A stretch of DNA of 64,000 nucleotides from PNMQ01 sp964478775 (GTDB taxonomy: Bacteria; Pseudomonadota; Alphaproteobacteria; Paracaedibacterales; CAIOTO01): positions 15,643 through 79,642 of the forward strand of contig CAYZJC010000004.1 of assembly GCA_964478775.1 (NCBI GenBank), read 5' to 3'. The position numbers were made by a program, and so were the translations under genes. Under the pieces are notes generated by a model. It searched no databases and was not told the DNA's origin. It worked only from the letters and a program-made list of their open reading frames with translations. Shown here piece after piece: positions 26,308 through 36,623 of this stretch. The stretch's first letter is position 1. Every line of letters starts with the position of its first letter.

Positions 26308-26913
26308 ATGAAGAGAACGATTGAAAGAGAAGATATTTTAAGTAATGCAGATTTCTTGATAGCCCGACCTACTTTGTGGCATACAATTCGCTCCCTTAAA
26401 GACCAACGACGTGTGCATGTAGGCCAAGATATCACCTTATATTTTGAAAATCATACGACGTTGACATGGCAGATACAAGAAATGCTGCGTGTGGAACAAG
26501 GGGGCGATGAACAGTTACAAGATGAATTGTTGGCTTATGTTCCTCTCATTCCCCAAAAACTAACGGATGGCAGTCAGGAACTGGTTGCAACCTTAATGAT
26601 TGAAATTAATGACATTGACAGGCGCCGTCATGTGTTAAGAGAGTTATGCGACATTGAAAACCATGTGCATTTACATATCGACACTGCACCAAAAATTACA
26701 GCTTCTTTTGAAACAGATGCGGAGAGGACAACAGAAGATGGTAAAACATCTGCTGTGCACTTTTTAAGGTTTAAGCTTTCCCCTGAACATATTCGGGCAT
26801 TTTGCACCCCAGAAACTGAGGTCGCATTAGCAATAGATCACCAGCGCTACAATGCAAAAGCAAACCTTACAGCAACTCAGAAATCAGCCCTCATGTTGGA
26901 CTTTGATATTTAG
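26308..26913 (+). CDS. DUF3501 family protein
   Basis: The 201-residue product matches the DUF3501 family as remembered: an N-terminal REDILSNADFLIARP, then VHVGQDITLYFENHTTLTWQIQEMLRVE (core), LAYVPLIPQ, ATLMIEINDIDRRR, and SAVHFLRFKL near the C-terminus. The function of the family is unknown; its genes often accompany rubrerythrin or Fe-S proteins, suggesting oxidative-stress biology. Here it is near sodB and ferredoxin but without rubrerythrin. AAAGGG lies before the ATG. Confidence 0.85.
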   Translation: MKRTIEREDILSNADFLIARPTLWHTIRSLKDQRRVHVGQDITLYFENHTTLTWQIQEMLRVEQGGDEQLQDELLAYVPLIPQKLTDGSQELVATLMIEINDIDRRRHVLRELCDIENHVHLHIDTAPKITASFETDAERTTEDGKTSAVHFLRFKLSPEHIRAFCTPETEVALAIDHQRYNAKANLTATQKSALMLDFDI

Positions 26914-26956
26914 TCTACCATATTTTTTATAGCTTAAGGCCCCGCTGGAAGCACTG

Positions 26957-29900
26957 TTAGGCCGTAAGGGTTTTATCCACAAATTCAGGTAAGTTTTTCA
27001 CATAGTGCAAGGCAAATTCTATTGAGCCTTGCCCATTTGCTATCAGCGTTGCAAGTGTTGAGGAGAGCTGCTGAAACCTTTTGTCACTGATCAGCACCTC
27101 AACATTTGCTGTTTCCTTCGCCATAATCATGCGCATGCTAATGTCTACAATTGCTTTTGAAAAGTCGTCCAGCACATTTGCAAGCGCTTGCATTTGGTAC
27201 ACTTCTCTGCAGCTTACCATCTTACACAAGTGGCTGAAATCTGCAAAATGTAAGGCCTGCGCCACAACTTGAAACTGTTCTTGAAATGACTGACGTTCTT
27301 GTTCTGTAAGGTGTGCTGCTGCTAACCGATCACTTAATTCGAGGCAGGAAATGCTTGCATAACGTGGCATAAATGACAGCCATTGTTCTAATGTTGTAAC
27401 ACAGATATGGTGCACATTCACACGTTTGTGGGCCAGCTGCATTTGCGTCATGAGCATAATTTTTTCATGGGCTGAAAATTCATGCAAAATAGAATTTAAA
27501 AGGTAAACCATCTGCTTATAAATCAGAATGCTTGACCAGTAGTCACTGTCATTTAAAGCAATACCAATAAAAGCATACACAGGCCCCACATCATTGATAT
27601 ATTCATTAGACAACACCGTTGCCACAATTTCTTTTGCAAGCGGATGCTTTAAGATAGAGGTCTTATATTTTGTTTGTAAGACGGTGGGGAAATAATTTAA
27701 AAGTTCATCGTCAAATTCAGACAACAAAGTTTGGCAAGTTGAATCGTCCATATCTTGGCAAGTGCTGACAAGGTGTTTAAACATAACAATTTTGCTATAC
27801 GCTAATATAACGGCTAGTTCTGGGCGCGCAAGACCTTTTTGAATTTTCGCTCTGTTGAGCAATTCTTCATCAGAAGGCAAGAATTCTAAGCTAGGGTCAA
27901 GGGGTTGATAAGGGTCTTTTGACAAGAATAAAATTAGTTGGTGATATCTTTCTAATTGAAGGATAGAGTCTGCCTTCAACATGGTAAGCACTTTGTTTTG
28001 TTTAACGTTGTCAGCTAAAATGAGATCGGCGACTTCATCTGCCATTTCTATAAGAAGGGCATTTCTTTCTTCAATATTAATTTTATTTTCGATTATCAAT
28101 TGACGGCTTAAGATTTTGATATTAACTTCGTGATCAGAACAGCTTACACCAGCTGAGTTATCAATCGCATCGGTATTAATCAGGCCACCGAGTTGGTCAA
28201 ATTCAATACGTGCGCGCTGTGTTAACGCAAGGTTAGCCCCTTCGCCAATAATTTTTGCACGAAGGTGTATTGCATCTATTCTCACACTGTTGTTAATGGC
28301 ATCCATCACATCTCTGTTAGATTCGTGGCTTTCTTTAATGTAGGTCCCAATACCACCAAACCATAACACATCAACCGGCGCCTTTAAGATACATTGCACA
28401 ATGTCTTCAGCTGTGATTGTTGCTGGAACAATATCGTCAATACCAAGAGCTTTTCTAGCTTCTACAGATAATGTGATTTCTTTCATCTCACGCTTAACAA
28501 TAATCCCCCCTTTTGACAAGAGGGAAGCTTGATAATCCATCCAGGTTGACTCTGGTAAATCAAATAAACGTTTTCTTTCGTTATAACTGGTTTCAGGGTC
28601 TGGATTTGGGTCAATAAAAATATAATTGCGATCAAAAGCAGCGACAAGTTTTATATGTCTGCTTCTTAGCATGCCATTGCCGAACACATCCCCTGACATA
28701 TCACCAACACCTGCAACGGTAAAATCATCATGTTCCGGGTCAAGTCCAAGTGCAGCAAGATGTTCAATAACAGATATCCAAGCACCGCGTGACGTAATCG
28801 CCATTTTCTTATGGTCATAGCCTGCTGACCCGCCAGAGGCAAACGCGTCCCCCAACCAAAAATTATATGTTTTAGATATTTCATTAGCGATGTCAGAAAA
28901 AGACGCTGTCCCTTTGTCTGCAGCAACAACAAGGTAGGGGTCATTTTCATCATAACAAATAACTTGCTGAGGGTGCACCAACTTGCCATCTACAAGATTA
29001 TCAGTCACATCAAGCAAGCCTTTAATAAAGGTTTGGTAGCAACGAACGACTTCAGCTTTCAAGGCCTTGTGGTGCGTTCCTTTTTGGGCGAGTGCATCAT
29101 AATGACGAGAGATAAACCCACCTTTTGACCCTAAGGGCACAATAATAGAGTTTTTAACCATTTGTGCTTTTAAAAGCCCCAAAACTTCTTGTCTGAAATC
29201 ATCTAGTCTATCTGACCATCTAATTCCGCCACGGGCCACTTTTCCAGCACGTAAATGCACCCCTTCCATATATTCCGCATAAATAAAAATTTCATATTCT
29301 GGCCAAGGGCGTGGTAATAAAGGCACCTTACTTGGCAAAAACTTAAAGGAAACATAGTCTTTTAGCTGATACACATTTGTTCTCACAATGGCTTTAATCA
29401 ATTTAAACAAATGGCGCAGCACACGGTCATGGTCGTTCGGTGCAATATTCAAAAGCTGTTGAAGGATGTCTTCTTCAAGGGCACTCATAGACTGCTGACA
29501 ACTTGAAGTATCTGCTTTGGGGTTAAAGCTTTGATCAAAAAAACGCATTAAAGTTTTTGCAAGTGTGGGATAGCGCACAACAATTTTTTGTATATAGTCG
29601 CCAGAGGTTGGGTAACCCATTTGCCACATCGCACGAATAAGGGCACGCATCACGATAACTTCTCTTACACAAAGACCTGCAGCAATGACCAAATGATTTA
29701 AAATATCGTTTTCAATTTCCCCCATAAACAAAGCGTGAAAAGCTTCGATAAGGTGTGGATGCGTCTTTTCATTGTATGAAGGGGCGGCACAATCAAAGTT
29801 TTGTAAATAGCAAACGTCTTGGTTAAGCTTAATCTTGGATTCGCTTTCCCTTGCAACGTCTATACCCAAGCTTTCAAAAATAGGCATTAGTCTTGAAAGA

Positions 29901-31633
29901 GAAATGCGTTCACCCTTTGTAAAAACTTGTAATATGAAAGTGTCTTTTTCACCATTGATAACTTGAATGATTTTTTGTTTGGGATTATGAATCGCAAGCA
30001 AGGCTTGGTTTGCATCAGACACACCTTGGGTGATTGAAAAAGAATCTTGGTAATGTTTTTCAAAACCAATATGTCGTACACTTTCTTTTTTCTGATTACT
30101 TTTTAATAAAGACTTCCACTGCCGTTCAAAGTTTTCTTGCCAAGAATGACACAATGTGTTGATAGCAAATTCAACCTCTTCAATGTCACAATGTAAAATC
30201 ACTTTTTGTTCATGGTTGATGACAAGGTGGATATATGAAATAGGGCATGTTGAAGAAAAAGTTGCATCATCAATAATTTTCCCCTCTAACACTTTTTCAA
30301 GGTGAGAAAATATATTGGCTTTAATTTCAGGGCTAAGGTTTGAGTTTGGCACAAATAACATCACGTCTGTATAAGGGGTGTTGTCTTCATGAATAAGGTG
30401 TAGCGCGGCTTGATTAGGGCGATACATCACACGGTTTAGCAGACGTGAAAAGTCAGAAGGGTTAACATAAAAAATTTCATCATTAACGACTAACTCTAAC
30501 AAGGCTTCGAAAAACTTTTCTTCTTGGCTTTTGGGGTCAAAGGAAAAAAGGCCTTTAAAGGTTTTAAGCTTTTCTGCTAAGAAGGGGATTTGGCGCTGCG
30601 GTGTTAAATAGAACTGACGCGTAAACAAACCTATAAATTGGCGCACAGCTTTGCCATTAGGTTCTAAAATTTCTAAGGAAATGTAGCGTGCTTTCCTGTG
30701 GATAATAGCAGGGGTACACGTGCGGCGAATATGTAAGTAAGGTGGGTGTTCACCAAAATCATTATGCATCAAGGCGTCAAAGGTTGCCAGAAATGGAATC
30801 TGGCCCATTTGAGGAATTAAATTATCATTATTGGCAAAATCTTCAAAGGCGAACAGACCGTATGCTTGTGTGGTCTCTTGAGACTGCTTATGGTTAGCAA
30901 GTGGCACAAGGCGTGAACCCAAATAAACAAAATTATCAGTGTTGACCCACGATAAAAATGTACCAATTTCCACACATTGTGGGTCATCTGTTTTATCTAA
31001 GTAATAATTTGCAAGCAAGGAAATTTGTTGTTGATACTGGTCAAAGTCGGCAACAACTTTTTGCACCTTTGACAAACGAAAATGAAGACGTTCTTCAAAT
31101 TTTTCTAAAGTAGTCGTACTCATTTCATCCGGAAAAATAACCGAAATCACGAATTCCTTTTGAAAACCTGGAAGCCTGTTTTGTTGTGCTTGATCAGCGA
31201 TATCAATCAGCTCCCCCTCATCGTCTCGCATCACATTCAAAAGGGGGTGAACTTCGAAAATATACTCTAAATTCATTTCTTGCAAAAGCAAAATGATTGT
31301 ATCAACCAGAAACGGGCATTCTTTGTGGATAATCGTCATAAACTGAAACGTATGACGATTGTCATTTGCGTTTTGGTTATTATAGTTAACAATGTTATAG
31401 TCTTTTGTTTGGCTATAAAAATATTGCCAAGCATGAGCGACAAGTTGTGATGTCAGCTGAGGGTCATGGTCATGTGATAATACAATTAATTGCTCTGGGC
31501 TTGTGTGCGCATAAAAGGCATCAACAAACTTATGAAATAAAGTTTCTGTTTTTTGACCCACTTGCGCAGATTGTATTAATAGTTTTTTGCTTCCCTCGAA
31601 GATGGAATGCATGAGACTAAGCGTTTGTTTCAT
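26957..31633 (-). CDS. NAD-dependent glutamate dehydrogenase, large type
   Basis: Oxidatively deaminates glutamate to 2-oxoglutarate, linking amino-acid use to the TCA cycle. The 1558 residues are typical of the large (about 180 kDa) class. The N-terminal third (to about 650) holds regulatory ACT-like regions. The catalytic core carries YMEGVHLRAGKVARGGIRWSDRLDDFRQEVLGL and LGSKGGF, and VAGVGDMSGDVFGNGML is the nucleotide region. LWFGGIGTYIK and GANLALTQRARIEF follow. The C-terminal domain is helical. The gene appears complete. Glutamate-driven energy supply is common in host-restricted alphaproteobacteria, and the sucA-sucD-sucC-mdh run in this window would use the product. Confidence 0.96.
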   Translation of the reverse strand: MKQTLSLMHSIFEGSKKLLIQSAQVGQKTETLFHKFVDAFYAHTSPEQLIVLSHDHDPQLTSQLVAHAWQYFYSQTKDYNIVNYNNQNANDNRHTFQFMTIIHKECPFLVDTIILLLQEMNLEYIFEVHPLLNVMRDDEGELIDIADQAQQNRLPGFQKEFVISVIFPDEMSTTTLEKFEERLHFRLSKVQKVVADFDQYQQQISLLANYYLDKTDDPQCVEIGTFLSWVNTDNFVYLGSRLVPLANHKQSQETTQAYGLFAFEDFANNDNLIPQMGQIPFLATFDALMHNDFGEHPPYLHIRRTCTPAIIHRKARYISLEILEPNGKAVRQFIGLFTRQFYLTPQRQIPFLAEKLKTFKGLFSFDPKSQEEKFFEALLELVVNDEIFYVNPSDFSRLLNRVMYRPNQAALHLIHEDNTPYTDVMLFVPNSNLSPEIKANIFSHLEKVLEGKIIDDATFSSTCPISYIHLVINHEQKVILHCDIEEVEFAINTLCHSWQENFERQWKSLLKSNQKKESVRHIGFEKHYQDSFSITQGVSDANQALLAIHNPKQKIIQVINGEKDTFILQVFTKGERISLSRLMPIFESLGIDVARESESKIKLNQDVCYLQNFDCAAPSYNEKTHPHLIEAFHALFMGEIENDILNHLVIAAGLCVREVIVMRALIRAMWQMGYPTSGDYIQKIVVRYPTLAKTLMRFFDQSFNPKADTSSCQQSMSALEEDILQQLLNIAPNDHDRVLRHLFKLIKAIVRTNVYQLKDYVSFKFLPSKVPLLPRPWPEYEIFIYAEYMEGVHLRAGKVARGGIRWSDRLDDFRQEVLGLLKAQMVKNSIIVPLGSKGGFISRHYDALAQKGTHHKALKAEVVRCYQTFIKGLLDVTDNLVDGKLVHPQQVICYDENDPYLVVAADKGTASFSDIANEISKTYNFWLGDAFASGGSAGYDHKKMAITSRGAWISVIEHLAALGLDPEHDDFTVAGVGDMSGDVFGNGMLRSRHIKLVAAFDRNYIFIDPNPDPETSYNERKRLFDLPESTWMDYQASLLSKGGIIVKREMKEITLSVEARKALGIDDIVPATITAEDIVQCILKAPVDVLWFGGIGTYIKESHESNRDVMDAINNSVRIDAIHLRAKIIGEGANLALTQRARIEFDQLGGLINTDAIDNSAGVSCSDHEVNIKILSRQLIIENKINIEERNALLIEMADEVADLILADNVKQNKVLTMLKADSILQLERYHQLILFLSKDPYQPLDPSLEFLPSDEELLNRAKIQKGLARPELAVILAYSKIVMFKHLVSTCQDMDDSTCQTLLSEFDDELLNYFPTVLQTKYKTSILKHPLAKEIVATVLSNEYINDVGPVYAFIGIALNDSDYWSSILIYKQMVYLLNSILHEFSAHEKIMLMTQMQLAHKRVNVHHICVTTLEQWLSFMPRYASISCLELSDRLAAAHLTEQERQSFQEQFQVVAQALHFADFSHLCKMVSCREVYQMQALANVLDDFSKAIVDISMRMIMAKETANVEVLISDKRFQQLSSTLATLIANGQGSIEFALHYVKNLPEFVDKTLTA

Positions 31634-31731
31634 AAAATTAGCCAGAGCCCTTATAAGCGTTTATTATATTATACATTAAATCATTTAAAATTCATTAAAT
31701 TTACAGCACACCCCGCCTGCAGACTTTCCTC

Positions 31732-32709
31732 TTAGGGGCCATTTTGCAACCTTTGTTTCCATAAACGAACATTGCCATTGTGTTGTGTAAGTGTTTTGGC
31801 AAACCGATGGCCACCATTACCGTCAGCCACAAAGTAATATTCTTCTGTTTGTGCCGGATTTAAGGCAGCCTCCAGTGAAGCCTTTCCTGGGCACGCAATG
31901 GGTGTGGGGGGAAGCCCTCTATTGGTGTATGAATTAAACGGACTATTTGTTTTTAAATCAGCTTTTGTAAGGGAACGGCCTAAGGCAGACGTGCCAGCAC
32001 CTTGTGTAATTGCATAGACAACAGTTGGGTCTGCTTGTAGGGGCATATGAATTGCAAGTCGATTTAAAAACACAGCGGCGACACGTGCACGTTCAGTTGC
32101 AAGCCGAGTTTCTTTTTCAACAATAGAAGCTAAGGTTACCCATTCGTTTTGGGTTTTAAATTTATGTTTAGCACTTCCCCCCTGGTTCCATAAATGGTTT
32201 AAGGTTTCATGCATTGTGCGCTGCATACGCTTCATTAAATGGCTGCGTGTTTGTTCAAAAGACACGTGATAGGTTGCTGGCAGTAAGGAACCTTCATAAG
32301 GTATTTCAAAAATACCCCCTTCTAAAAAAGGAATATCATATAGCTTTTGTATGATTTCTTGAACAGTCATACCTTCAGTTAAAGTGACGCGGTAAATTTG
32401 TTTTTTAGTGATCTGTTCTAAAAGGCTATCAACATGCTGATGCTTTGAAAGCTTATAGATACCCGGTTGAATTCTGCCAGCAAAACAGGCCTTGATGAGA
32501 AAAACCCAAGGGTTGGAAATAACTTTGGCTTCGTTAAGCACACGGGCATATTCAATGACAGTGCCTTCTGGGCACAATAATACTTCCACTTGATTTGTCG
32601 CCTCACCAACTTGATTTGTTAAACCATTAGATTGTGCGACTGTTTCTTTAAAGGAAAGCCCACACACCATCATAAAAAACATAAGGGTTAAAAATATGAA
32701 ACGCACCAT
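31732..32709 (-). CDS. mltG: Endolytic murein transglycosylase MltG
   Basis: Cleaves nascent glycan strands and terminates peptidoglycan chain growth. The 325-residue product begins with an N-terminal membrane anchor (VRFIFLTLMFFMMVCGLSF). A LysM-like region follows, then the YceG domain: YEGSLLPATYHV, ASIVEKETRL with the catalytic Glu, VFLNRLAIHMPLQADPTVVYA, and SPFNSYTNRGLPPTPIACPG. The start is seven bases after the helicase stop, so the two are translationally close. It is usually near acpP-fabF in alphaproteobacteria, so the location here is unusual. Confidence 0.95.
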   Translation of the reverse strand: MVRFIFLTLMFFMMVCGLSFKETVAQSNGLTNQVGEATNQVEVLLCPEGTVIEYARVLNEAKVISNPWVFLIKACFAGRIQPGIYKLSKHQHVDSLLEQITKKQIYRVTLTEGMTVQEIIQKLYDIPFLEGGIFEIPYEGSLLPATYHVSFEQTRSHLMKRMQRTMHETLNHLWNQGGSAKHKFKTQNEWVTLASIVEKETRLATERARVAAVFLNRLAIHMPLQADPTVVYAITQGAGTSALGRSLTKADLKTNSPFNSYTNRGLPPTPIACPGKASLEAALNPAQTEEYYFVADGNGGHRFAKTLTQHNGNVRLWKQRLQNGP

Positions 32710-32715
32710 GGTAAT

Positions 32716-35700
32716 TTATAAAGCACCTACATTGTGTTGATCTAACATATCGATAAGGGTTTTGCTGACCGTGTATTCTGACCAAAGAATTCTATCACCA
32801 ATAACGTATAGCCGTTCTTTGGCGCGGGTTACAGCAACATTAAATAAATTTGGTTTTTCTGTAGCCCATTTTCTGGTGCCGGGCGAATCAGCACGACTGC
32901 CCATAACCAATATGACAATTGCATTTTCCTGCCCTTGAACTGCGTGAAGAGTAGACGACTTAACTTCATATTTTTTGGCAATCACTGCACTGTTCTTAAT
33001 CACATCTCGAAAAGGGGAGATTAAAAAAACATCTTTCATCTGCACATTTTTCGTTTGTAAATCCTTTAGCAATGCTTCTAATGCGACGCCTTCTTCTGGT
33101 ACCCAATTTGATCTTGCACCGAAAGACTTTACATGAATCCATTTAGATTTATCCAGATGATCATATTTAGCATGACTACTGGTTCCAAAAATCATCATAT
33201 TATTGTAGGCAAGCTGGTTAGAAAGTTCCATATTGGTGCCAATTTTATTGACCCTGTCGGCAAGGTTTAAGGCTGAAACTCGCCCTGGTTGCCATCTAAA
33301 GGGGACCTCCATATAATTGGCGATGGTTCTAATCAAAGTAGCCTCTAACGTAATCACAGGTTCAATTTGTTGTGGGTCACCAATCATCATGATATGTTTT
33401 CCACAATCAAGGGCAGAGACAGGCGCTTGAGGGTTTGCTTGTCCAGCTTCGTCTATGAGGATATACCCTATTGAATTATGGCCATGGGTTTCAAACAAAC
33501 GTGAAAAGGAAGCGAAGGTTGTAGAAACAACAGGTATCAGTAAAAATAACGTCTGCCAACAGGCTTTAAGTTGTTCTGGTGACATTGACGTATCACCTGC
33601 GAAATGACGCATCAGTCCATTCATATTTGTTTTAAATGCTTCTGCGTTGGCTAAAACAAAGACGCGTTGTAATTGCAGGGCTTTTAAAAAGACATTGACG
33701 CGTGCGTTGTACCATTCTTGGTCCATCCAAGGGGATGAAAGCTCAAGGTCTTTCACATTAACCCAGGTCGGCTCAGCATTGATAACAGGTGCTTCTTTGA
33801 ATGTTATTGGGGCAACAGGTTCACTGGTCGGCATTGTCGTTACCGCACGTGACTTAAACAAGCTTGACAACAAACGAGGTGAGCCTTTTACCTTAGTGAC
33901 TTGAACGGGTGCAGAACTATTATTTGAAGGAGTGGTGTCTTGAACATTTTCTTTTTGAATGCTTGCAACCTTGGCTGGCGCAGCCGTGAACCTTCTCTTC
34001 TTTTTAGACATGATTTTGTTTTCATCATCTAACGCTTGCTTAAATTCTTTGACGGCAGTTTCCCATTCAGCCTTATAGGTTGCGGTCAGTTCCGCATAAG
34101 CATTGCCCGTAATAGCAGCGGGAAGAATATCTACAATTTGATTAACTAACGATGGCGTAAAGGCAATTTCTTTTTCAGCAATTTCTTTGTGTTGACGTAA
34201 AAACTTTTCAAAGCCACCTTTGCCTTTGCTAATATCTTTTTCATATTCTTTAATAATCACGCCTAAAGATTTTACTGTTTTTTTTACTTCATCTCCGTTT
34301 TCTTCATATTCGTCAGAAGCGGCTTTTTCATAAACGTAGTTGAGCCAAAATTTTTTAACGAACTGTGTACAGTTTGCTTTATTGCCAAGCTTCGTTGCTA
34401 ATAGTCCCCATGCCTTAATAGGTTCTTCCTTTGGTTTTAATTTCTTTTTCAATAGCAAGTCTGCTACGTCAGTAAAGTAGTCTGGCTCCATCCAAGACAA
34501 GACAGAAGGGTCAACAGCCTTTTGAGATGGAATCTCCAATGTGACGTTTTCAACCGCACCATTGTTTGATGACGCAATCACAATTTCAAAACCACAAATG
34601 CTTTCATGAGGCAGCGCAATTCTTGTCTCAAAGTCACTTTCACTGTCAAATAAAGGTTTTTCAAATGCAGTGAGTGGATTGGTAAATTGCATTAAGGCCT
34701 GCGCACGTTCTGTGACGACAGCTGCAACAATGTCGCGTAGCAATGTTGTTTTACCAGTTCCAGGTGGGCCGTTAACTGAAAACAAGCCAGGCTGGGCTTG
34801 CTGACCTTTTAAAAACGTATTGATAATGGCTTGCTGGCTATACACCAACGGATGGTGGCCCGGCGAAGGCCAGCACCCTTGCGGATAATGTTTGGGCATC
34901 ATCCACTGTGCATGGGCAGACTGTGAACGCCTTACGTCAACGCGTTTTTGAATATCAATTGACTTTGTAAGGTATTGCTGTAAAGGAATAGAAAGACGGT
35001 GATCAAGCGCATCCTTTTGAAGTTTAGTTAAGTCATTTAAATAAAAACTATTTAAGATACCCGATTCTTCATTGCTATCTTCTTCATTTTTGTCAACCAA
35101 AACGGCCTTTACAACAAAAAAGCTTTCGGCTTGCGAAGATGCTAAATTTAAAGACGTTAGCACTTTATTGAAAAGCGTTGTCGCCACTTCAAAGTTAAGT
35201 GATTTAAGGTCCATAAATTGTGCTTTTTTAGTGTATATGTATTCAGTGGAGTCACTTACAACTTCATTAAGCAACATTTCTTTTTGAATAGCAAATTCAC
35301 TTAACATTTTCACAATCGAAGTGTTTTGGTGGTTTTTTGTTCGATTTGGGTCTAAGAACTCCCTCACCTTTCCATGGGCCCAGGCAAATGATGACATTAC
35401 CATTGATTCACCATTCATGATGCCTGATCGAAACACTTTCGTGCTGAAAATAGCATATTTATTTGTCGTATCGTAAACGTCATCATCTGTTCGTTTACGA
35501 TAACGCGCAGAAACAGTGCGTTTGCTTTTATAGGGTGTGGAACTATCTGGACTAAATACTGTGAGGAGAGAGTCTGTGGCCTGGGCAACATCTCCAAACC
35601 CCATATACAACATGAATGACCATTCCTTTTTTTCATCTACCTTCGACAGGCTTGTATAAAAAGGATGATTGATTTCCCAAGGAAAATAAGGGTGCTCAGC

Positions 35701-35895
35701 GTCAACGAAGAATGTTTTGTTGTTTGCATTATCATTTTTACTGCCCTCAATCTTTGTGTGAAGCAGCGTTTCTAGAATCGTCCAATACTGCGCAATAGCA
35801 AGGTAGTGCGGCTCAAGTTCATGCGCCTTTGCCAATTCTTCTTGGGTGATGGAAAAGTCCATTTGGCCTTCTGTATGTAATGAATTCGTTTTCAA
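32716..35895 (-). CDS. Large SF1 (Upf1-like) helicase / AAA protein with insertion
   Basis: The 1059-residue product has Walker A GPPGTGKTT (about 375), Walker B YILIDEAGQANPQ (about 810) and the SF1 C-terminal motif VAVTRAKERLYVIGD (about 1010), with LHAVQGQE before it. These place it with Upf1/Dna2-type superfamily 1 helicases. The distance from Walker A to B is over 400 residues, and includes a low-complexity Ser/Pro/Lys-rich linker (about 628-718). The first 370 residues have no recognised domain. It could act on DNA or RNA; similar stand-alone helicases occur in defence islands, but no partner gene supports that here. It is followed by mltG and preceded by dsbB on the same strand. Confidence 0.8.
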   Translation of the reverse strand: MKTNSLHTEGQMDFSITQEELAKAHELEPHYLAIAQYWTILETLLHTKIEGSKNDNANNKTFFVDAEHPYFPWEINHPFYTSLSKVDEKKEWSFMLYMGFGDVAQATDSLLTVFSPDSSTPYKSKRTVSARYRKRTDDDVYDTTNKYAIFSTKVFRSGIMNGESMVMSSFAWAHGKVREFLDPNRTKNHQNTSIVKMLSEFAIQKEMLLNEVVSDSTEYIYTKKAQFMDLKSLNFEVATTLFNKVLTSLNLASSQAESFFVVKAVLVDKNEEDSNEESGILNSFYLNDLTKLQKDALDHRLSIPLQQYLTKSIDIQKRVDVRRSQSAHAQWMMPKHYPQGCWPSPGHHPLVYSQQAIINTFLKGQQAQPGLFSVNGPPGTGKTTLLRDIVAAVVTERAQALMQFTNPLTAFEKPLFDSESDFETRIALPHESICGFEIVIASSNNGAVENVTLEIPSQKAVDPSVLSWMEPDYFTDVADLLLKKKLKPKEEPIKAWGLLATKLGNKANCTQFVKKFWLNYVYEKAASDEYEENGDEVKKTVKSLGVIIKEYEKDISKGKGGFEKFLRQHKEIAEKEIAFTPSLVNQIVDILPAAITGNAYAELTATYKAEWETAVKEFKQALDDENKIMSKKKRRFTAAPAKVASIQKENVQDTTPSNNSSAPVQVTKVKGSPRLLSSLFKSRAVTTMPTSEPVAPITFKEAPVINAEPTWVNVKDLELSSPWMDQEWYNARVNVFLKALQLQRVFVLANAEAFKTNMNGLMRHFAGDTSMSPEQLKACWQTLFLLIPVVSTTFASFSRLFETHGHNSIGYILIDEAGQANPQAPVSALDCGKHIMMIGDPQQIEPVITLEATLIRTIANYMEVPFRWQPGRVSALNLADRVNKIGTNMELSNQLAYNNMMIFGTSSHAKYDHLDKSKWIHVKSFGARSNWVPEEGVALEALLKDLQTKNVQMKDVFLISPFRDVIKNSAVIAKKYEVKSSTLHAVQGQENAIVILVMGSRADSPGTRKWATEKPNLFNVAVTRAKERLYVIGDRILWSEYTVSKTLIDMLDQHNVGAL

Positions 35896-35926
35896 AGCGT
35901 ATACAACGTTGATAAATATGAGTTAG

Positions 35927-36487
35927 TTATACACTCTTTTTCTTTTGAATCCAACCACTAATACTTAAAAAGGTTAAGAATAGATATAACAATGTTGTCC
36001 AAATGGTGGCAGAAATAGAAAAAATCTTCCAGTTGACATCGTCACACCGCACCAACAAGTTACTTGAGTTTTTCATAGCTGCCTGAAGAGCGGCTAACTC
36101 CTCATCTATAGACTTAAGCGCAGAACTGCCAGGTGAATTTGCTGAACAACTGTCCGGGCCCTTCCACCAGTGTTGCTCAACCCCCACATGATAAACAGAC
36201 AGTCCAAGACCACTGAGCACGAGCACTGTTGTGATTGCCTTTGCAAATTGCAGTAAATAAGGACGTGTAAAAAATGTGACTGCAGTTGAGGCACTTACAA
36301 TAAGCGCGATAAAGATATAACGTTGATAATAACATAGCACGCAAGGGCGCACCCCAAATGAATGCTCAGCTATTAAAGCAAAACTTAACGCCCCAAGCGC
36401 AGTGAGCAGTATGGCCACCATACCAAATAAGGGGTTTGCAATAAGTGTCTTTATAGCGCAAGAAAAGAGACAGCTTTTTTTCATCAT
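35927..36487 (-). CDS. dsbB: DsbB-like disulfide bond formation protein
   Basis: Inner-membrane quinone-linked oxidase that recharges DsbA. The frame extends upstream to a GTG at 36565, adding a basic stretch. ATG 36487 has AAGG nearby and gives 186 residues, closer to the family. Four hydrophobic segments are seen. The first redox pair is in RPCVLCYYQR, and the second pair is the C in DSCSANSPG and the C in LVRCDD. It lies between the glycosyltransferase and helicase genes. Together with the DsbA-like protein at 23444 it would form a disulfide system for secreted proteins. Confidence 0.85.
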   Translation of the reverse strand: MMKKSCLFSCAIKTLIANPLFGMVAILLTALGALSFALIAEHSFGVRPCVLCYYQRYIFIALIVSASTAVTFFTRPYLLQFAKAITTVLVLSGLGLSVYHVGVEQHWWKGPDSCSANSPGSSALKSIDEELAALQAAMKNSSNLLVRCDDVNWKIFSISATIWTTLLYLFLTFLSISGWIQKKKSV

Positions 36488-36623
36488 ACCTTTAGCCTTA
36501 TGACAATATCCAATAAATATACGAAGCCTTCGCCGCAAAGCTTGAAGGTTCTTAACCATTGTCACATGCTAGTTTACAAGATGCAAGCTATAACCTAACC
36601 CAAAATATTTCTGCCCTAGCACC

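Noticed and set aside
26960..26980. TTTATCCACA, a DnaA-box-like sequence
   Set aside because: It is single and inside the glutamate dehydrogenase coding sequence, with no cluster or AT-rich unwinding region to suggest an origin.
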